From the NCBI GenBank assembly GCA_009469585.1, contig SSXW01000008.1, forward strand, positions 56,589-120,588: 64,000 nucleotides of DNA. Reading direction: 5' to 3'. The notes under the pieces are model-generated. The model saw only the letters and a program-made list of their open reading frames with translations. It was not told the DNA's origin and ran no database searches. The position numbers and the translations under genes were made by a program. Every line of letters starts with the position of its first letter. The first letter of the stretch is position 1. Shown here in pieces: positions 1 through 11,203 of this stretch. Source of the stretch: Dechloromonas sp. Dech2017. Lineage in GTDB: Bacteria; Pseudomonadota; Gammaproteobacteria; Burkholderiales; Rhodocyclaceae.

Positions 1-156
1 CGAGGGCAGCCCGAAGACGAAGCCACCGGCCACCGTGGCCGCCGAGGTAACGCCAACCAGCACGGCGATGCCATGCAGGCCGTAGATGACGTGGGTCAGT
101 TGAACGAGGGAGGGGCGGACGCCGTGGATGTCGGCGACGGGTAGCGGTTCATTCAT
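1..156 (-). CDS. Small membrane protein, N-terminal part only (DUF4870-like)
   Basis: A reading frame starts with ATG at 156 and runs off the left edge of the window, so only 52 residues are visible. It begins MNEPLPVADIHGVRPS, followed by a hydrophobic stretch (LTHVIYGLHGIAVLVGV) and a second one (AATVAGGFVFGLP). This looks like the start of a small multi-span membrane protein, resembling DUF4870-type proteins. It lies only 2 bases after the stop of the acetyltransferase gene on the same strand, so it is probably the third gene of a ubiD-GNAT-membrane protein unit. No function can be assigned. Confidence 0.6.
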   Translation of the reverse strand, partial: MNEPLPVADIHGVRPSLVQLTHVIYGLHGIAVLVGVTSAATVAGGFVFGLPS

Positions 157-158
157 GA

Positions 159-644
159 TCACTCCAGGATTTTCTGCATGAGCAGGGCATGGCCGGCCGC
201 CGGGTCGAGGACGTAGGGCGCGAAACCGGCCTGCCGGTAGGAGGCCATCGCCCGCGTGTTGGCGGACAGTACTTCGAGGGTCAGCTTGCAGCAGCCGAGC
301 TGGCGGGCGCGCTGTTCGGCCCAGCCGAGCAACGCCTGGCCAATGCCCCGGCCGCGCAGTTCACGGCGCACGACGATGTCGTCCACGTTGAGCAGCGGTC
401 GGGCAGCGAAGGTCGAGAAGCCGGCGAAGCAGTCGATCAGCCCGACCGCCTCGCCGTCCACCCAGGCCAGCGCACCGTGGAAGCCCGGCACTTCGCGCAT
501 GGTGGCGACCAGATGGAGCTTGGCGTAGTCGGACAAGCCGTCGCCGCCGCCCATCGGGTCGCTGGCGTAGTGGTCTAGCAGGTCGAGCCAGCTGGTCGCC
601 TGCGCCGGATCGGCCAGGTCGAGGGGAAGGACGGACGGACTCAC
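159..644 (-). CDS. GNAT family N-acetyltransferase
   Basis: A 161-residue protein with the GNAT fold signature. The acetyl-CoA pyrophosphate-binding motif is [15 protein letters not shown] (R/Q-x-x-G-x-G/A), preceded by the strand NVDDIVV and followed by [21 protein letters not shown], the usual final strand-helix of the family. I chose the GTG at 644 because it overlaps the ubiD stop (GTGA) and gives a complete domain; longer versions of the frame run antisense through ubiD in a way typical of shadow frames. The overlap implies translational coupling to ubiD. The acetyl acceptor (small molecule or protein N-terminus) is unknown. Confidence 0.85.
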   Translation of the reverse strand: MSPSVLPLDLADPAQATSWLDLLDHYASDPMGGGDGLSDYAKLHLVATMREVPGFHGALAWVDGEAVGLIDCFAGFSTFAARPLLNVDDIVVRRELRGRGIGQALLGWAEQRARQLGCCKLTLEVLSANTRAMASYRQAGFAPYVLDPAAGHALLMQKILE

Positions 645-2116
645 AGCCCGAGATCGTCCCACATGGCGTCCACCTTCTGCTTGACGTCGGCATCCATGAC
701 GATGGGCCGCCCCCACTCGCGGCTGGTCTCGCCCGGCCACTTGTTGGTCGCGTCCAGCCCCATCTTGGAACCGAGGCCGGCGACCGGGCTGGCGAAGTCG
801 AGGTAGTCGATCGGCGTGTTGTCGACCAGCGTCGTGTCGCGCGTCGCGTCCATCCGCGTCGTCATCGCCCAGACCACTTCCTTCCAGTCGCGGATGTCGA
901 TGTCGTCGTCGACGACGATGATCGTCTTGGTGTACATGAACTGGCGCAGGAAGGACCAGATGCCGAACATGATGCGCTTGGCATGGCCGGGATACTGTTT
1001 CTTGATCGAAACGATGGCCATGCGGTACGAGCAGCCCTCCGGCGGCAGGTAGAAATCGACGATTTCCGGGTACTGCTTCTGCAACAGCGGCACGAAGACC
1101 TCGTTGAGCGCGACGCCGAGCACGGCCGGCTCGTCGGGCGGCTTGCCGGTGTAGGTGCTGTGGTAGATCGGGTCGCGGCGCATGGTGATGCGCTCGATGG
1201 TGAACACCGGGAATTCGGCCTGCTCGTTGTAGTAGCCGGTGTGGTCGCCATACGGGCCTTCGAGCGCCATCTCGCCGGGGTGGATGACACCCTCCAATAC
1301 GATCTCGGCCGAGGCCGGCACCTGCAGCGTCGAACCGAGGCATTGCGTCAGTTCGGTCTTGCCGCCGCGCAGCAGCCCGGCGAACTGGTATTCGGACAGC
1401 GAATCGGGCACCGGCGTCACGGCGCCGAGGATGGTCGCCGGGTCGCAGCCGAGCACCACCGCCACCGGGAAGGGCTGCCCCGGGTTGGCCAGCTGGTGAT
1501 CGCGAAAATCGAGCGCCCCGCCGCGATGGGCCAGCCAGCGCATGATCACCTTGTTCGGCCCCAACACCTGCTGGCGGTAGATGCCGAGGTTCTGCCGGGC
1601 CTTGTGCGGCCCTTTGGTGACGACCAGGCCCCAGGTGATCAGCGGCGCGATGTCGCCCGGCCAGCAGTGCTGGATCGGCAGCCTGGCCAGATCGACGTCC
1701 TTGCCCTCCCAGACGACTTCCTGGCAGGGCGCGTTCGACACCTTCTTCGGTGCCATGTTGAGCACTTGTTTGAGAATGGGCAGCTTGTCCCAGGCGTCCT
1801 TCAAGCCTTTCGGCGGCTCCGGCTCTTTCAGGTAGGCGAGCAGCTTGCCGACCTCGCGCAACGCCTGCACCGAATCCTCGCCCATGCCCAGCGCCACCCG
1901 CTGCGGCGTGCCGAACAGGTTGGCGAGCACCGGCATGGCGTGGGCCTGGCCGCCGCTCACCGGCTTTTCGAAGAGAATGGCCGGCCCCCCGGCGCGCAGC
2001 ACGCGGTCGCAGATCTCGGTCATTTCCAGGCGGGTGTCGACCGCGACGCCGACCCGCTTCAGTTCGCCGGTCTTTTCCAGTTGCGACATGAAGTCGCGCA
2101 GATCGTGGTATTTCAT
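641..2116 (-). CDS. ubiD: 4-hydroxy-3-polyprenylbenzoate decarboxylase UbiD
   Basis: A 491-residue protein, close to the usual family length (E. coli about 497). It carries out the prenylated-FMN-dependent decarboxylation of 4-hydroxy-3-polyprenylbenzoate in ubiquinone synthesis. Visible family segments are the start [20 protein letters not shown], the core [17 protein letters not shown], the [21 protein letters not shown] region and [20 protein letters not shown] near the active site. The ATG at 2116 matches the conserved N-terminus; an upstream in-frame ATG would add unconserved residues. It is divergent from the H-NOX gene across 120 bp and overlaps the downstream acetyltransferase gene by 4 bases. 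ubiA, an earlier step of the same pathway, lies 2 kb away on the same strand. Confidence 0.95.
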   Translation of the reverse strand: MKYHDLRDFMSQLEKTGELKRVGVAVDTRLEMTEICDRVLRAGGPAILFEKPVSGGQAHAMPVLANLFGTPQRVALGMGEDSVQALREVGKLLAYLKEPEPPKGLKDAWDKLPILKQVLNMAPKKVSNAPCQEVVWEGKDVDLARLPIQHCWPGDIAPLITWGLVVTKGPHKARQNLGIYRQQVLGPNKVIMRWLAHRGGALDFRDHQLANPGQPFPVAVVLGCDPATILGAVTPVPDSLSEYQFAGLLRGGKTELTQCLGSTLQVPASAEIVLEGVIHPGEMALEGPYGDHTGYYNEQAEFPVFTIERITMRRDPIYHSTYTGKPPDEPAVLGVALNEVFVPLLQKQYPEIVDFYLPPEGCSYRMAIVSIKKQYPGHAKRIMFGIWSFLRQFMYTKTIIVVDDDIDIRDWKEVVWAMTTRMDATRDTTLVDNTPIDYLDFASPVAGLGSKMGLDATNKWPGETSREWGRPIVMDADVKQKVDAMWDDLGL

Positions 2117-2236
2117 CGAAGCCTTCGCAAAGTCAGCCAGCGCCGATTTTAACAAGGCGGACGACCCGATATTTGGCGACGTGTGCGCTATCATTGCCTT
2201 CAGTGTTAAAAATCTGTCACGAACAGGAGGGCAACG

Positions 2237-2785
2237 GTGAAAGGCATCGTATTTACCGAATTTCTCGAAATGGTCGAGCAACGCTTCTCTGCCAACCTGG
2301 CCGACGACATCATCGACGACGCCAACCTCCCGTCGGGCGGGGCCTATACCGCCATCGGCACCTACCCGCATGAGGAAATGGTCGCGCTGGTGCAGGCCCT
2401 GGCGGCACGCAGCGGCATCGCCCTCCCCGACTTGCTGCGCACTTTCGGACAACACCTGTTCGGACGTTTCGTCGTCGCCTACCCGGGCTTTTTTAGCCAT
2501 CCGCACGATGCCTTCAGCTTTCTCTCGGGCATCGAAGTCATCATCCACGCCGAAGTGCGCAAACTGTACCCGGACGCCGAGTTGCCACACTTCGCCGTCG
2601 AGTCCCACACGCCGCAACAGCTGGTGCTGCGCTACCGCTCCGGGCGGCATTTCGAGGATCTCGCCCAAGGCCTGATCGAAGGCTGCTTGGCCCATTTCGG
2701 TGGCGGCATCACCCTCCACAGGGAACAGGTCGATGCCGGCCCGGGACGCAGCGAGCGCTTCACGCTGACCCGCCAGGCAGCCTGA
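2237..2785 (+). CDS. H-NOX haem nitric-oxide-binding sensor protein
   Basis: A 182-residue stand-alone H-NOX (HNOB) domain, the full length of the family. The proximal haem ligand is predicted to be His104 in [12 protein letters not shown], and the haem-propionate clamp YxSxR is present as Y133-R-S135-G-R137. These positions match characterised bacterial H-NOX proteins, which bind NO (and CO) at ferrous haem and control a partner enzyme. The start is GTG at 2237 with a strong AGGAGG 6 bases upstream. The stop overlaps the start of the next gene (TGATG), so the sensor and the hybrid kinase are translationally coupled; this is the classical H-NOX/associated-kinase arrangement. I infer NO as the physiological ligand. 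The distal pocket cannot be judged without a model. Confidence 0.92.
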   Translation: MKGIVFTEFLEMVEQRFSANLADDIIDDANLPSGGAYTAIGTYPHEEMVALVQALAARSGIALPDLLRTFGQHLFGRFVVAYPGFFSHPHDAFSFLSGIEVIIHAEVRKLYPDAELPHFAVESHTPQQLVLRYRSGRHFEDLAQGLIEGCLAHFGGGITLHREQVDAGPGRSERFTLTRQAA

Positions 2786-4125
2786 TGGACGACCGGCAAG
2801 CCCACATCGAACGGCTGGAACGCCGGGCTGAACGCGAGCGCCAGGCGCGCAAGGTGGCCGAGGCCTTGCTGGAAGAAAAGAGCCTGGCGCTCTTTCACGC
2901 CAACCAGGCCCTGCAGCAGCAGGCCGGCAATCTGGAACGCGACATCGCCGAGCGCACCACGGAATTGCAGCAGGCTCTGCATCAGGCCGAGGCGGCGACG
3001 CGGGCCAAAAGCGAGTTTCTGGCCATGATGAGCCACGAAATCCGCACCCCGATGAACGGCATCCTGGGCACGGCGCAACTGCTCGACGACCTGCTCGACA
3101 AGGAAAGCCAGCGCCGGCTGCTGGCCACCCTGCGCAACAGCGCCGACAGCCTGCTCGTGCTGATCAACGACATCCTCGATTTCTCGAAGATCGAAGCCGG
3201 CAAGCTCCAGCTCGACCTGCACGATTTCAACCTGAAAAAGCAGATCGGCGCCTGCCTTGACCTGTATCGCCCGCTGGCCGAAGAAAAGGGGCTGACGCTG
3301 ACCGTCGACCTCGACCCCGAGTTGCCGGCGCAATTGCGCGGCGACAGTACGCGCATCAAACAGATCATCGGCAACCTGCTGTCGAATGCCATCAAGTTCA
3401 CCGCCCGCGGCACGGTCGCCCTCGCCGTCAAGCCGCTGGCCCGCCCGGATGGACGCTTCGGCCTGGCCTGCACGGTGAGCGACAGCGGCATCGGCATTCC
3501 GGCCAACCGGCGCGACCGGCTGTTCAAGGCCTTTTCCCAGGCCGACTCGTCGACCACCCGCCAGTTCGGCGGCACCGGGCTCGGCCTGGCCATCTGCGCC
3601 CAGTTGTGCGCCGCCATGGGCGGGCACATCGGCATCGACAGCACGCCGGGGAGCGGCAGCACCTTCAGCTTCGAGCTGGCGCTCGATCAGGTCCGGACGC
3701 CCGAACCGGTGGCCGACACCGAGCCTGCTCCAGAGACTTCGGACGAGAAACTGGCCTCGTTGCAGGTGCTGCTGGTCGAGGACCACCCGGTCAACCAGAC
3801 CCTGGCCCTGGCCCTGCTCAAGAAGCTCGGCATCCACGCCACGCTGGCCGAGAACGGCAACGCGGCGCTCGATTGCGTGCGCCAGGGCGCTTTCGACATC
3901 GTGCTGATGGACATGCTGATGCCGGTGATGGACGGCCTGGAAGCGACCCAGGCCATTCGCCAGATGACGCTCCCCATCCAGCCCTACATCATCGCCCTGA
4001 CCGCCAACGCCTTCGAGAGCGACAGGGAGCGCTGCCTGCAGGCGGGCATGGACGACTTTCTCGCCAAGCCCTTTACCTTCGCCGACCTGCGCGCCCGCCT
4101 AGCCGCCTTCCGCCGGCCGCGCTGA
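2785..4125 (+). CDS. H-NOX-associated hybrid histidine kinase/response regulator
   Basis: A 446-residue soluble hybrid kinase with no membrane segment. Order: N-terminal coiled coil (about 1-75), HisKA with phospho-acceptor His84 in [12 protein letters not shown], HATPase_c with N box ([11 protein letters not shown], about 196-206), G1 (DSGIGIP) and G2 (GGTGLGLAI, about 262-270), then a receiver domain (about 327-440) with predicted phospho-Asp376 in [10 protein letters not shown] and the terminal Lys in FLAKPF. There is no HPt domain, so phosphate must pass to a separate HPt protein encoded elsewhere. It has no sensor domain of its own; the coupled H-NOX supplies the input. In characterised systems of this type, NO-bound H-NOX inhibits kinase activity and the output is often cyclic-di-GMP turnover; that output is not visible here. 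Confidence 0.9.
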   Translation: MDDRQAHIERLERRAERERQARKVAEALLEEKSLALFHANQALQQQAGNLERDIAERTTELQQALHQAEAATRAKSEFLAMMSHEIRTPMNGILGTAQLLDDLLDKESQRRLLATLRNSADSLLVLINDILDFSKIEAGKLQLDLHDFNLKKQIGACLDLYRPLAEEKGLTLTVDLDPELPAQLRGDSTRIKQIIGNLLSNAIKFTARGTVALAVKPLARPDGRFGLACTVSDSGIGIPANRRDRLFKAFSQADSSTTRQFGGTGLGLAICAQLCAAMGGHIGIDSTPGSGSTFSFELALDQVRTPEPVADTEPAPETSDEKLASLQVLLVEDHPVNQTLALALLKKLGIHATLAENGNAALDCVRQGAFDIVLMDMLMPVMDGLEATQAIRQMTLPIQPYIIALTANAFESDRERCLQAGMDDFLAKPFTFADLRARLAAFRRPR

Positions 4126-4129
4126 TGCG

Positions 4130-4169
4130 CTGCGGTCAACGGGAAAATCCGGGGAAAATCCGAAATTTC
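4130..4169 (+). repeat. Dispersed repeat, copy 1
   Basis: A 40-bp unit starting CTGCGGTCAACGGG, then A-rich blocks AAAATCCGGGG, AAAATCC and GAAATTTC. It fills the whole gap between the convergent kinase and ubiA genes, and its last bases overlap the ubiA stop codon. It aligns without gaps to copies at 9286, 17430 and 18373, and with small shifts to copies at 21095 and 27899. Confidence 0.65.
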
Positions 4170-5043
4170 AGCGCAGCAGGAATTCCAGCGCCACGCCGGC
4201 AAAAATAGCTGCCCCCACCCAGTTGTTGTGCAGGAAGGCCTTGAAGCAGGCCGCCCGCTCACGCCCGCGAATCCACCAATAATGGCGGGCCATGATGCCG
4301 CCGGCCACCGCCAGCCCAACGAAGTAGGCGATGCCAAGGCCGCGCCCGACGCCGACCGCGGCGAGCAGGCCGAGGGTAGCGGCGTAGCACAGCATGACCG
4401 CCGCCACGTCGAAGCGACCGAAGGTGATGGCCGAGGTCTTGATGCCGATTTTCAGGTCGTCGTTGCGGTCGACCATGGCGTATTCGGTGTCGTAGGCCAC
4501 CGCCCAGAAGACGTTGGCGAGCAGCAGCCACCACGCCTCGGCCGGCACCTGGCCGAGATGCGCCGCGTAGGCCATCGGGATGCCAAAGCCGAAGGCAATG
4601 CCCAGGTAGGCCTGCGGGATGGCCAGGAAGCGCTTGGTGAACGGGTAGCTGGCGGCGAGGAAGACAGCCGGCACCGACAGCCCGATGACCAGGCTGTTGC
4701 CGAGCGCCAGGACCAGGGCGAAGGCGGCCAGCGACAGGCCGGCGAACAGCGCCAGCGCCTCCTTCGTCGTCACCTTGCCGGCGGTCAGCGGGCGCTCCCG
4801 GGTGCGCTCGACATGGCGGTCGAAATCGCGGTCGGCGTAGTCGTTGATGACACAGCCGGCCGAGCGCATCAGCACCGTGCCGAGCACGAAGACGACCAGT
4901 ACCAGCCCATCCGGCCGCCCGGCCGAAGACAGCCAGAGGGCCCACAGCGTCGGCCAGAGCAGGAGCAGGATGCCGATTGGCTTGTCGAGCCGCATTAGCT
5001 TCAGGTAGAGATCGCGTTTGGTCGGGCGGGCGGTTTGGTTCAT
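4168..5043 (-). CDS. ubiA: 4-hydroxybenzoate polyprenyltransferase UbiA
   Basis: A 291-residue integral membrane prenyltransferase that attaches the polyprenyl tail to 4-hydroxybenzoate, the committed step of ubiquinone synthesis at the inner membrane. Both Asp-rich Mg-diphosphate motifs are present: NDYADRDFD in the first half and [13 protein letters not shown] in the second. The protein is otherwise a chain of hydrophobic helices. The ATG at 5043 gives the family start ([22 protein letters not shown]). It converges on the H-NOX kinase gene, and its stop lies inside a dispersed repeat. No chorismate lyase gene (ubiC) is next to it. Confidence 0.96.
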   Translation of the reverse strand: MNQTARPTKRDLYLKLMRLDKPIGILLLLWPTLWALWLSSAGRPDGLVLVVFVLGTVLMRSAGCVINDYADRDFDRHVERTRERPLTAGKVTTKEALALFAGLSLAAFALVLALGNSLVIGLSVPAVFLAASYPFTKRFLAIPQAYLGIAFGFGIPMAYAAHLGQVPAEAWWLLLANVFWAVAYDTEYAMVDRNDDLKIGIKTSAITFGRFDVAAVMLCYAATLGLLAAVGVGRGLGIAYFVGLAVAGGIMARHYWWIRGRERAACFKAFLHNNWVGAAIFAGVALEFLLR

Positions 5044-5200
5044 GGTGGCGCGATTCTACCCTGCCCCCCCCCGCGGCCGGCAGAGGGGGGTTCGGACGAG
5101 CAGCACACGGGTCAAATTGCGAAAATCAACAAGCTCTAGCACAGTGGTACTATATCCTTGCGATTTTGCCTTCTTTCCATCGACTTCTCCCCGACCCGTC

Positions 5201-7687
<2,487 letters not shown>

Positions 7688-7787
7688 GCCGTCGCAGCGG
7701 GCCGCTTACGCCCTGTTACATCTGCCGGTCGGCCGGCCGGCGCCGTGCAGCGTTGCTTGGCAACCAACCGTTTTCGGAGAAACACCC

Positions 7788-8381
7788 ATGAATCGCTTCC
7801 TGCTCGCCGCCGCCATCGCGGCGACCACCTTCAGCAGCACTACCGGCGCCACCGATGTCGGCGTCTCGGTCAGCATCGGCCAACCCGGCTTCTACGGCCG
7901 CATCGACATCGGCGGCTACCCGCCGCCGGCCCTCATCTACCGCGAGCCGGTGATGATCCAGGCCGTGCCCTATGGCCGGCCGCCGCTCTACCTGCGGGTG
8001 CCGCCCGGCCATGCCAAGAAGTGGCACAAATACTGCCATCGCTACCATGCCTGCGGCGAACGCGTCTATTTCGTGCGCGACGACTGGTACGAGCGGGAAT
8101 ATGCGCCGCGCTACCGGGAGCGCCACTACGGCCATCGCGACCACGACCGGCACGATTACCGCCATGACGACCGCGGCGACTACCGCCATGACGACCGCGG
8201 CGACTACCGCGACGGTTATCGCGACGGCCGGCGCGACGAGCACCGCCGCGACATGCGCCAGGACTGGCGGGAGGACCGCCGCGACGATCGCCGCCACGAG
8301 CGCCAGGAGGCCCGCCGCGAGCGTCATGACGACCGCCACGACGACCGGGGCCACGGGCGCGGGCGCGGCCGCGACGATTGA
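7788..8381 (+). CDS. Secreted Asp/Arg/His/Tyr-rich protein of unknown function
   Basis: A 197-residue protein with a clear signal peptide (MNRFLLAAAIAATTFSSTTGA). The mature N-terminal half is moderately conserved-looking (GQPGFYGRIDIGGYPPP, then PPGHAKKWHKYCHRYHACGERVYFVRDDWY), with two Cys near His residues. The C-terminal half, from about residue 105, is almost only D, R, H, Y and G, including two identical YRHDDRGD units. Similar proteins are common as unannotated periplasmic proteins in Betaproteobacteria; no function is known to me. The His/Asp content suggests metal or polyanion binding, but this is speculation. The ribosome-binding site GGAG lies before the ATG. Confidence 0.75.
   Translation: MNRFLLAAAIAATTFSSTTGATDVGVSVSIGQPGFYGRIDIGGYPPPALIYREPVMIQAVPYGRPPLYLRVPPGHAKKWHKYCHRYHACGERVYFVRDDWYEREYAPRYRERHYGHRDHDRHDYRHDDRGDYRHDDRGDYRDGYRDGRRDEHRRDMRQDWREDRRDDRRHERQEARRERHDDRHDDRGHGRGRGRDD
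8157..8204 (+). repeat. Perfect 24-bp tandem repeat inside the Asp/Arg/His-rich gene
   Basis: Two identical 24-bp units (8157-8180 and 8181-8204, each starting TACCGCCATGACGACC) encode consecutive YRHDDRGD octapeptides. A partial third unit (TACCGCGACGG) follows. The units are in frame, so slippage would change repeat number without breaking the gene. Confidence 0.9.
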
Positions 8382-8439
8382 TCGCCCGGCACCGGCCGGG
8401 CATGCGCATCGCGCCGGCTGAAGACCGGACCAAGCCGAC

Positions 8440-9195
8440 TCAGCCGGCCGAGCCCTGCCGGGCCTGCTGCCAGGCCACCACGGCCTGCCCGGAGTGGGCC
8501 AGGATGGCCTGGTAGCGTTCGTGCGGCAGGGCGTGGCGCAGCGAGGCGAAGAGTTTTTGCGTGCCCTCCTCGGCCGACCCTGAGGCCGACCCGACCAGCA
8601 GGCCGATCTGGATGCTGGCCAGGGCGTCGGCGACCAGCCGCCAGCCGAGTTGCGGCATGCGCCCGTCGAGGGCGAGCATCAGGCTGCCCAGCGTGCGCAC
8701 CAGGTCGTCCACCTCGTCGGCCGACTGGCTGGCCGCCATGGCGTGCCACAACGCCAGGTGGATGCTGCGCCGCAGTTCGACCTTGAATTCGAAGGCGTCG
8801 CTCTCGACCCGGTCGATCTGCTCGAAGAACTGCTGGAAGCGATTGTCGTCGCGGGCGTCGAGCCGCGTGCGCAGGCCACCGACTAGGGCGGTCAGCGACG
8901 GGATGGCATCGAGCCGGAAGGCCTGGGTGTAGGCCAGGCCCCACTGGTCGAGGCCGCTGATCAGCAAGGCCAGGCGCAGCACCCGGCCGGATTCGTCGTC
9001 GCTGCCCTGGCACCACTGGAAGCAATGGCCGGCCAGTTCGCCGAGCAGGCCGAGATCGGGCGCCGCGTCGACCGCCACCGTCTGGCGGAAGAGGCCGGCG
9101 AAGACATCCTGCGCCATGCGCGCCGCCAGGCGCTGGGTGTCGGCATTGGCCAGCTTGGCAAGCTGGTCGGCGGGGATTTGGCTGGTCGTCGTCAT
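8440..9195 (-). CDS. Conserved hypothetical protein, helical
   Basis: A 251-residue protein from ATG at 9195. I do not recognise the family. It is predicted to be all-helical and acidic, with no signal peptide, membrane segment or obvious catalytic motif. Repeated Leu/Ala helices contain the segments HCFQWCQGSDDESGR and FFEQIDRVESDAFEF. Base composition and codon use match the neighbours, and the reading frame is the one with the expected third-position G/C bias, which supports a real gene. It ends convergently with the secreted Asp/Arg-rich gene and is divergent from the antiporter gene across a 352-bp gap. The start has no strong ribosome-binding site, so a later start cannot be excluded. 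Confidence 0.65.
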   Translation of the reverse strand: MTTTSQIPADQLAKLANADTQRLAARMAQDVFAGLFRQTVAVDAAPDLGLLGELAGHCFQWCQGSDDESGRVLRLALLISGLDQWGLAYTQAFRLDAIPSLTALVGGLRTRLDARDDNRFQQFFEQIDRVESDAFEFKVELRRSIHLALWHAMAASQSADEVDDLVRTLGSLMLALDGRMPQLGWRLVADALASIQIGLLVGSASGSAEEGTQKLFASLRHALPHERYQAILAHSGQAVVAWQQARQGSAG

Positions 9196-9547
9196 GGGCA
9201 CACCGGGAAGCAAGGGTAAGCCGGTTATTTTAACGGCAGCCTGCGCCGCGGTAAGCCCTGGCCGGCAAGCAGCTTTCGGGGAGTGCTGCGGTCGACGGGA
9301 AAAAACGGTGAAAATCGCAATCCGGTGGCCCGGCCACGGCCCGCCAGGAGCGGCCGAATCGGCCGCGGGCCGGGCGATGGCGCGGCTGACCCGGCCAGGC
9401 CGGCGATCGTCGCCGCCCCATTCGGCGCCGCAGATCGTAGAATGCGCCATGAACTGATGCCTCACCGCCGGGGTCCGCCCTGCGCTTTGCCACGCCGGCG
9501 CCCGCCGGCCCGATCGGCGAGCGCCCCGGCTCGCTGCAAGGAACACC
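9196..9547. other. Intergenic region of 352 bp between divergent genes
   Basis: No convincing gene. It contains dispersed repeat copy 2 (9286-9325) and GC-rich spacer. A ribosome-binding site (AAGGA, about 9538-9542) serves the antiporter gene. The open frames crossing it on both strands are continuations of shadow frames. I see no clear hairpin terminator or well-formed promoter. Confidence 0.6.
9286..9325 (+). repeat. Dispersed repeat, copy 2
   Basis: Begins CTGCGGTCGACGGGAAAA and continues AACGGTGAAAATCGCAA. It aligns base-for-base with copies 1 and 4 over the first 14 positions (one A/G difference from copy 1) and keeps the A-rich tail. It lies in the spacer between the divergent hypothetical and antiporter genes. 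Confidence 0.6.
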
Positions 9548-10786
9548 ATGGCTTACCACGCAATTTTCATCGCCTCGTTTTTTCTGCTGGTCGCCTTCGC
9601 CCTCGAACGCCTGGGCCGGCTGACCGGCCTGCCGGCCGTCATCATGATGGTCGGCGTCGGCCTGATCGCCCGGCCGCTGGCCGACGCCTTCAGCATTTCG
9701 GTCAATGGCCTCGATGCCGCCGTGTCCATCCTCGGCGCCGTCGGCCTCGTCCTCATCGTTCTCGAGGGGGCGCTCGACATCCAGCTCGGCGCCGACCGCA
9801 TCCGCACCGCCTCCAGCGCCATCCTCACCGCCGTCACCGGCTTCGCGCTGTGCGGCGCCATCTTCGCCGCCGTTGCCGCCACCGTCCTCGAGCTTTCCTA
9901 CTACCAGGCGGCGATCATCGCCATTCCCTTCGCCGTCATCAGCAGCGCCGTGGCCATCCCGAGCAGCCAGTTCCTGCCGGCCGCCGGCCGCGAGTTCGTG
10001 GTCTATGAAAGCTCGGTGTCGGACATCATCGGCGTCCTCGTCTTCTTCGCCTTCATCAACGGCAACGGCAGCTTCGCCGGCATGGCCACCAAGCTGGTCG
10101 GCGGCGGCGCCCTGTCGCTGCTGCTGTCCATCGTCTGCTCGATCGGCCTCGTCCTCGTCCTCATGCGCATCGATGGGCACATCCGCTTCATCCCGCTGCT
10201 CGCCGGCCTGTTCGGCCTCTATTCGGCGGGCAAGATCCTTCACCTGTCGCCGCTGATCATGGTCCTGTTCTTCGGCCTGGCGCTCAACAATCCCCGGCTG
10301 CTGACCCGCTTCAAGCCGTTCAAGGGCTGGCTGGACCGCGACTACGAGGCGACCCTGAACGGTTTCAAGGGGCTGGTCAGGGAGCTGACCTTCGCCGTGC
10401 GCGGCTTCTTCTTCATCCTGCTCGGCTACTGGACCGATCTCTCCGACCTCGTCGCCCCCGAAGCCTGGCTGGCCGCGGGGCTCGTCCTTACCGTCATCTA
10501 CGCCGGGCGCTTCGCCCTGCTCCAGCTGTTCCGCCACGAGCTGGGCGGGCCGCTGACCTGGATCGCCCCGCGCGGCCTGATCACCGTGCTGCTCTTCCTC
10601 GGCGCCAAGGACGTCCTGCCGCTTCCCGATTTCCTCGACGGCACGGTGGTCGTCGTCGTACTCTTCTCGGCGGCGCTAGTCGCCATCGCCCAGCGCGCCT
10701 ACCGCAAAATGAACAAACCGGCCGCGGCCGCCGAAGCGACGGCCGGCCGCCAGCCGCCCCCGGCGCCCCGCTCGAATTCTGCCTGA
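9548..10786 (+). CDS. Monovalent cation:proton antiporter (CPA family)
   Basis: A 412-residue inner-membrane protein with about 11-12 hydrophobic helices, fitting the Na+/H+ exchanger domain of the CPA1/CPA2 superfamily. Visible family features are the N-terminal helix pair with GLPAVIMMVGVGLIARP, the charged-substrate helix EGALDIQLGADRIR, and the central unwound-helix region SSVSDIIGVLVF, where the Asp is the likely ion-binding carboxylate. The C-terminal tail is hydrophilic and Pro/Ala-rich, without a TrkA-N domain. It probably exchanges Na+ or K+ for H+; ion choice cannot be read from sequence. lapA follows after 14 bp. Confidence 0.85.
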   Translation: MAYHAIFIASFFLLVAFALERLGRLTGLPAVIMMVGVGLIARPLADAFSISVNGLDAAVSILGAVGLVLIVLEGALDIQLGADRIRTASSAILTAVTGFALCGAIFAAVAATVLELSYYQAAIIAIPFAVISSAVAIPSSQFLPAAGREFVVYESSVSDIIGVLVFFAFINGNGSFAGMATKLVGGGALSLLLSIVCSIGLVLVLMRIDGHIRFIPLLAGLFGLYSAGKILHLSPLIMVLFFGLALNNPRLLTRFKPFKGWLDRDYEATLNGFKGLVRELTFAVRGFFFILLGYWTDLSDLVAPEAWLAAGLVLTVIYAGRFALLQLFRHELGGPLTWIAPRGLITVLLFLGAKDVLPLPDFLDGTVVVVVLFSAALVAIAQRAYRKMNKPAAAAEATAGRQPPPAPRSNSA

Positions 10787-10800
10787 AGGGAGAACACGCC

Positions 10801-11196
10801 ATGCAACTGACCATCATCGCCGCCATCTTCATCGCCATCGTCGGCGGCATTTTCGCCATGCAGAACAATGTGCCGGTCACCGTCAATTTCCTGCTCTGGC
10901 GGTTCGACAGTTCGCTGGCCATGGTCCTGCTCTTCGCGCTGGCCATCGGCGCCACCGTCATCGCCCTGCTCACCACGCCGGCCACCGTCCGCCGCAAATG
11001 GCAGCTGACACGCCAGGGCAAGCGCATCGCCGCCCTGGAAAAAGACGAGGAATTCCACAAGGCGCGCATCGCCGAGCTGGAAATGGCCCTGCCGGCCGAA
11101 GCCGAGGCGGAGGCCGCCGAACGTCCCTACGTCGGGCTCAAGGACATCATGGCGGCCCGCGCCGCCAGCGCCGGGGACAAGAAAGACCCAGCCTGA
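10801..11196 (+). CDS. LapA-domain protein (DUF1049)
   Basis: A 131-residue protein with two N-terminal membrane helices (about 3-20 and 38-60) enclosing the conserved QNNVPVTVNFLLW segment, followed by a charged coiled-coil tail (RKWQLTRQGKRIAALEKDEEF). This is the layout of LapA/YciS, an inner-membrane protein linked in E. coli to lipopolysaccharide assembly together with LapB/YciM. No lapB gene is adjacent. It is probably co-transcribed with the antiporter gene 14 bp upstream. It converges on the LplT-PlsC gene with 7 bp between stops. Confidence 0.85.
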   Translation: MQLTIIAAIFIAIVGGIFAMQNNVPVTVNFLLWRFDSSLAMVLLFALAIGATVIALLTTPATVRRKWQLTRQGKRIAALEKDEEFHKARIAELEMALPAEAEAEAAERPYVGLKDIMAARAASAGDKKDPA

Positions 11197-11203
11197 ACCG
11201 CAC

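Noticed and set aside
159..1343. A 394-codon minus-strand frame joining the GNAT gene with upstream sequence
   Set aside because: The N-terminal two thirds overlap ubiD in another frame and are Arg-rich shadow sequence. The GNAT domain begins at the GTG overlapping the ubiD stop.
2632..3837. A 401-codon minus-strand frame over the H-NOX kinase
   Set aside because: Antisense shadow of a clear histidine kinase gene; product has no recognisable domain.
5107..5133. GGTCAAATTGCGAAAATC before the CHASE kinase as a seventh repeat copy
   Set aside because: Lacks the GCGGTC start and the GGCC-like centre; similarity is limited to A-rich sequence.
8384..8401. GC-rich hairpin after the secreted Asp/Arg-rich gene as a terminator
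   Set aside because: The stem (GCCCGG and CCGGGC) is only 6 bp with no T-run; such sequence is frequent by chance at this GC content.
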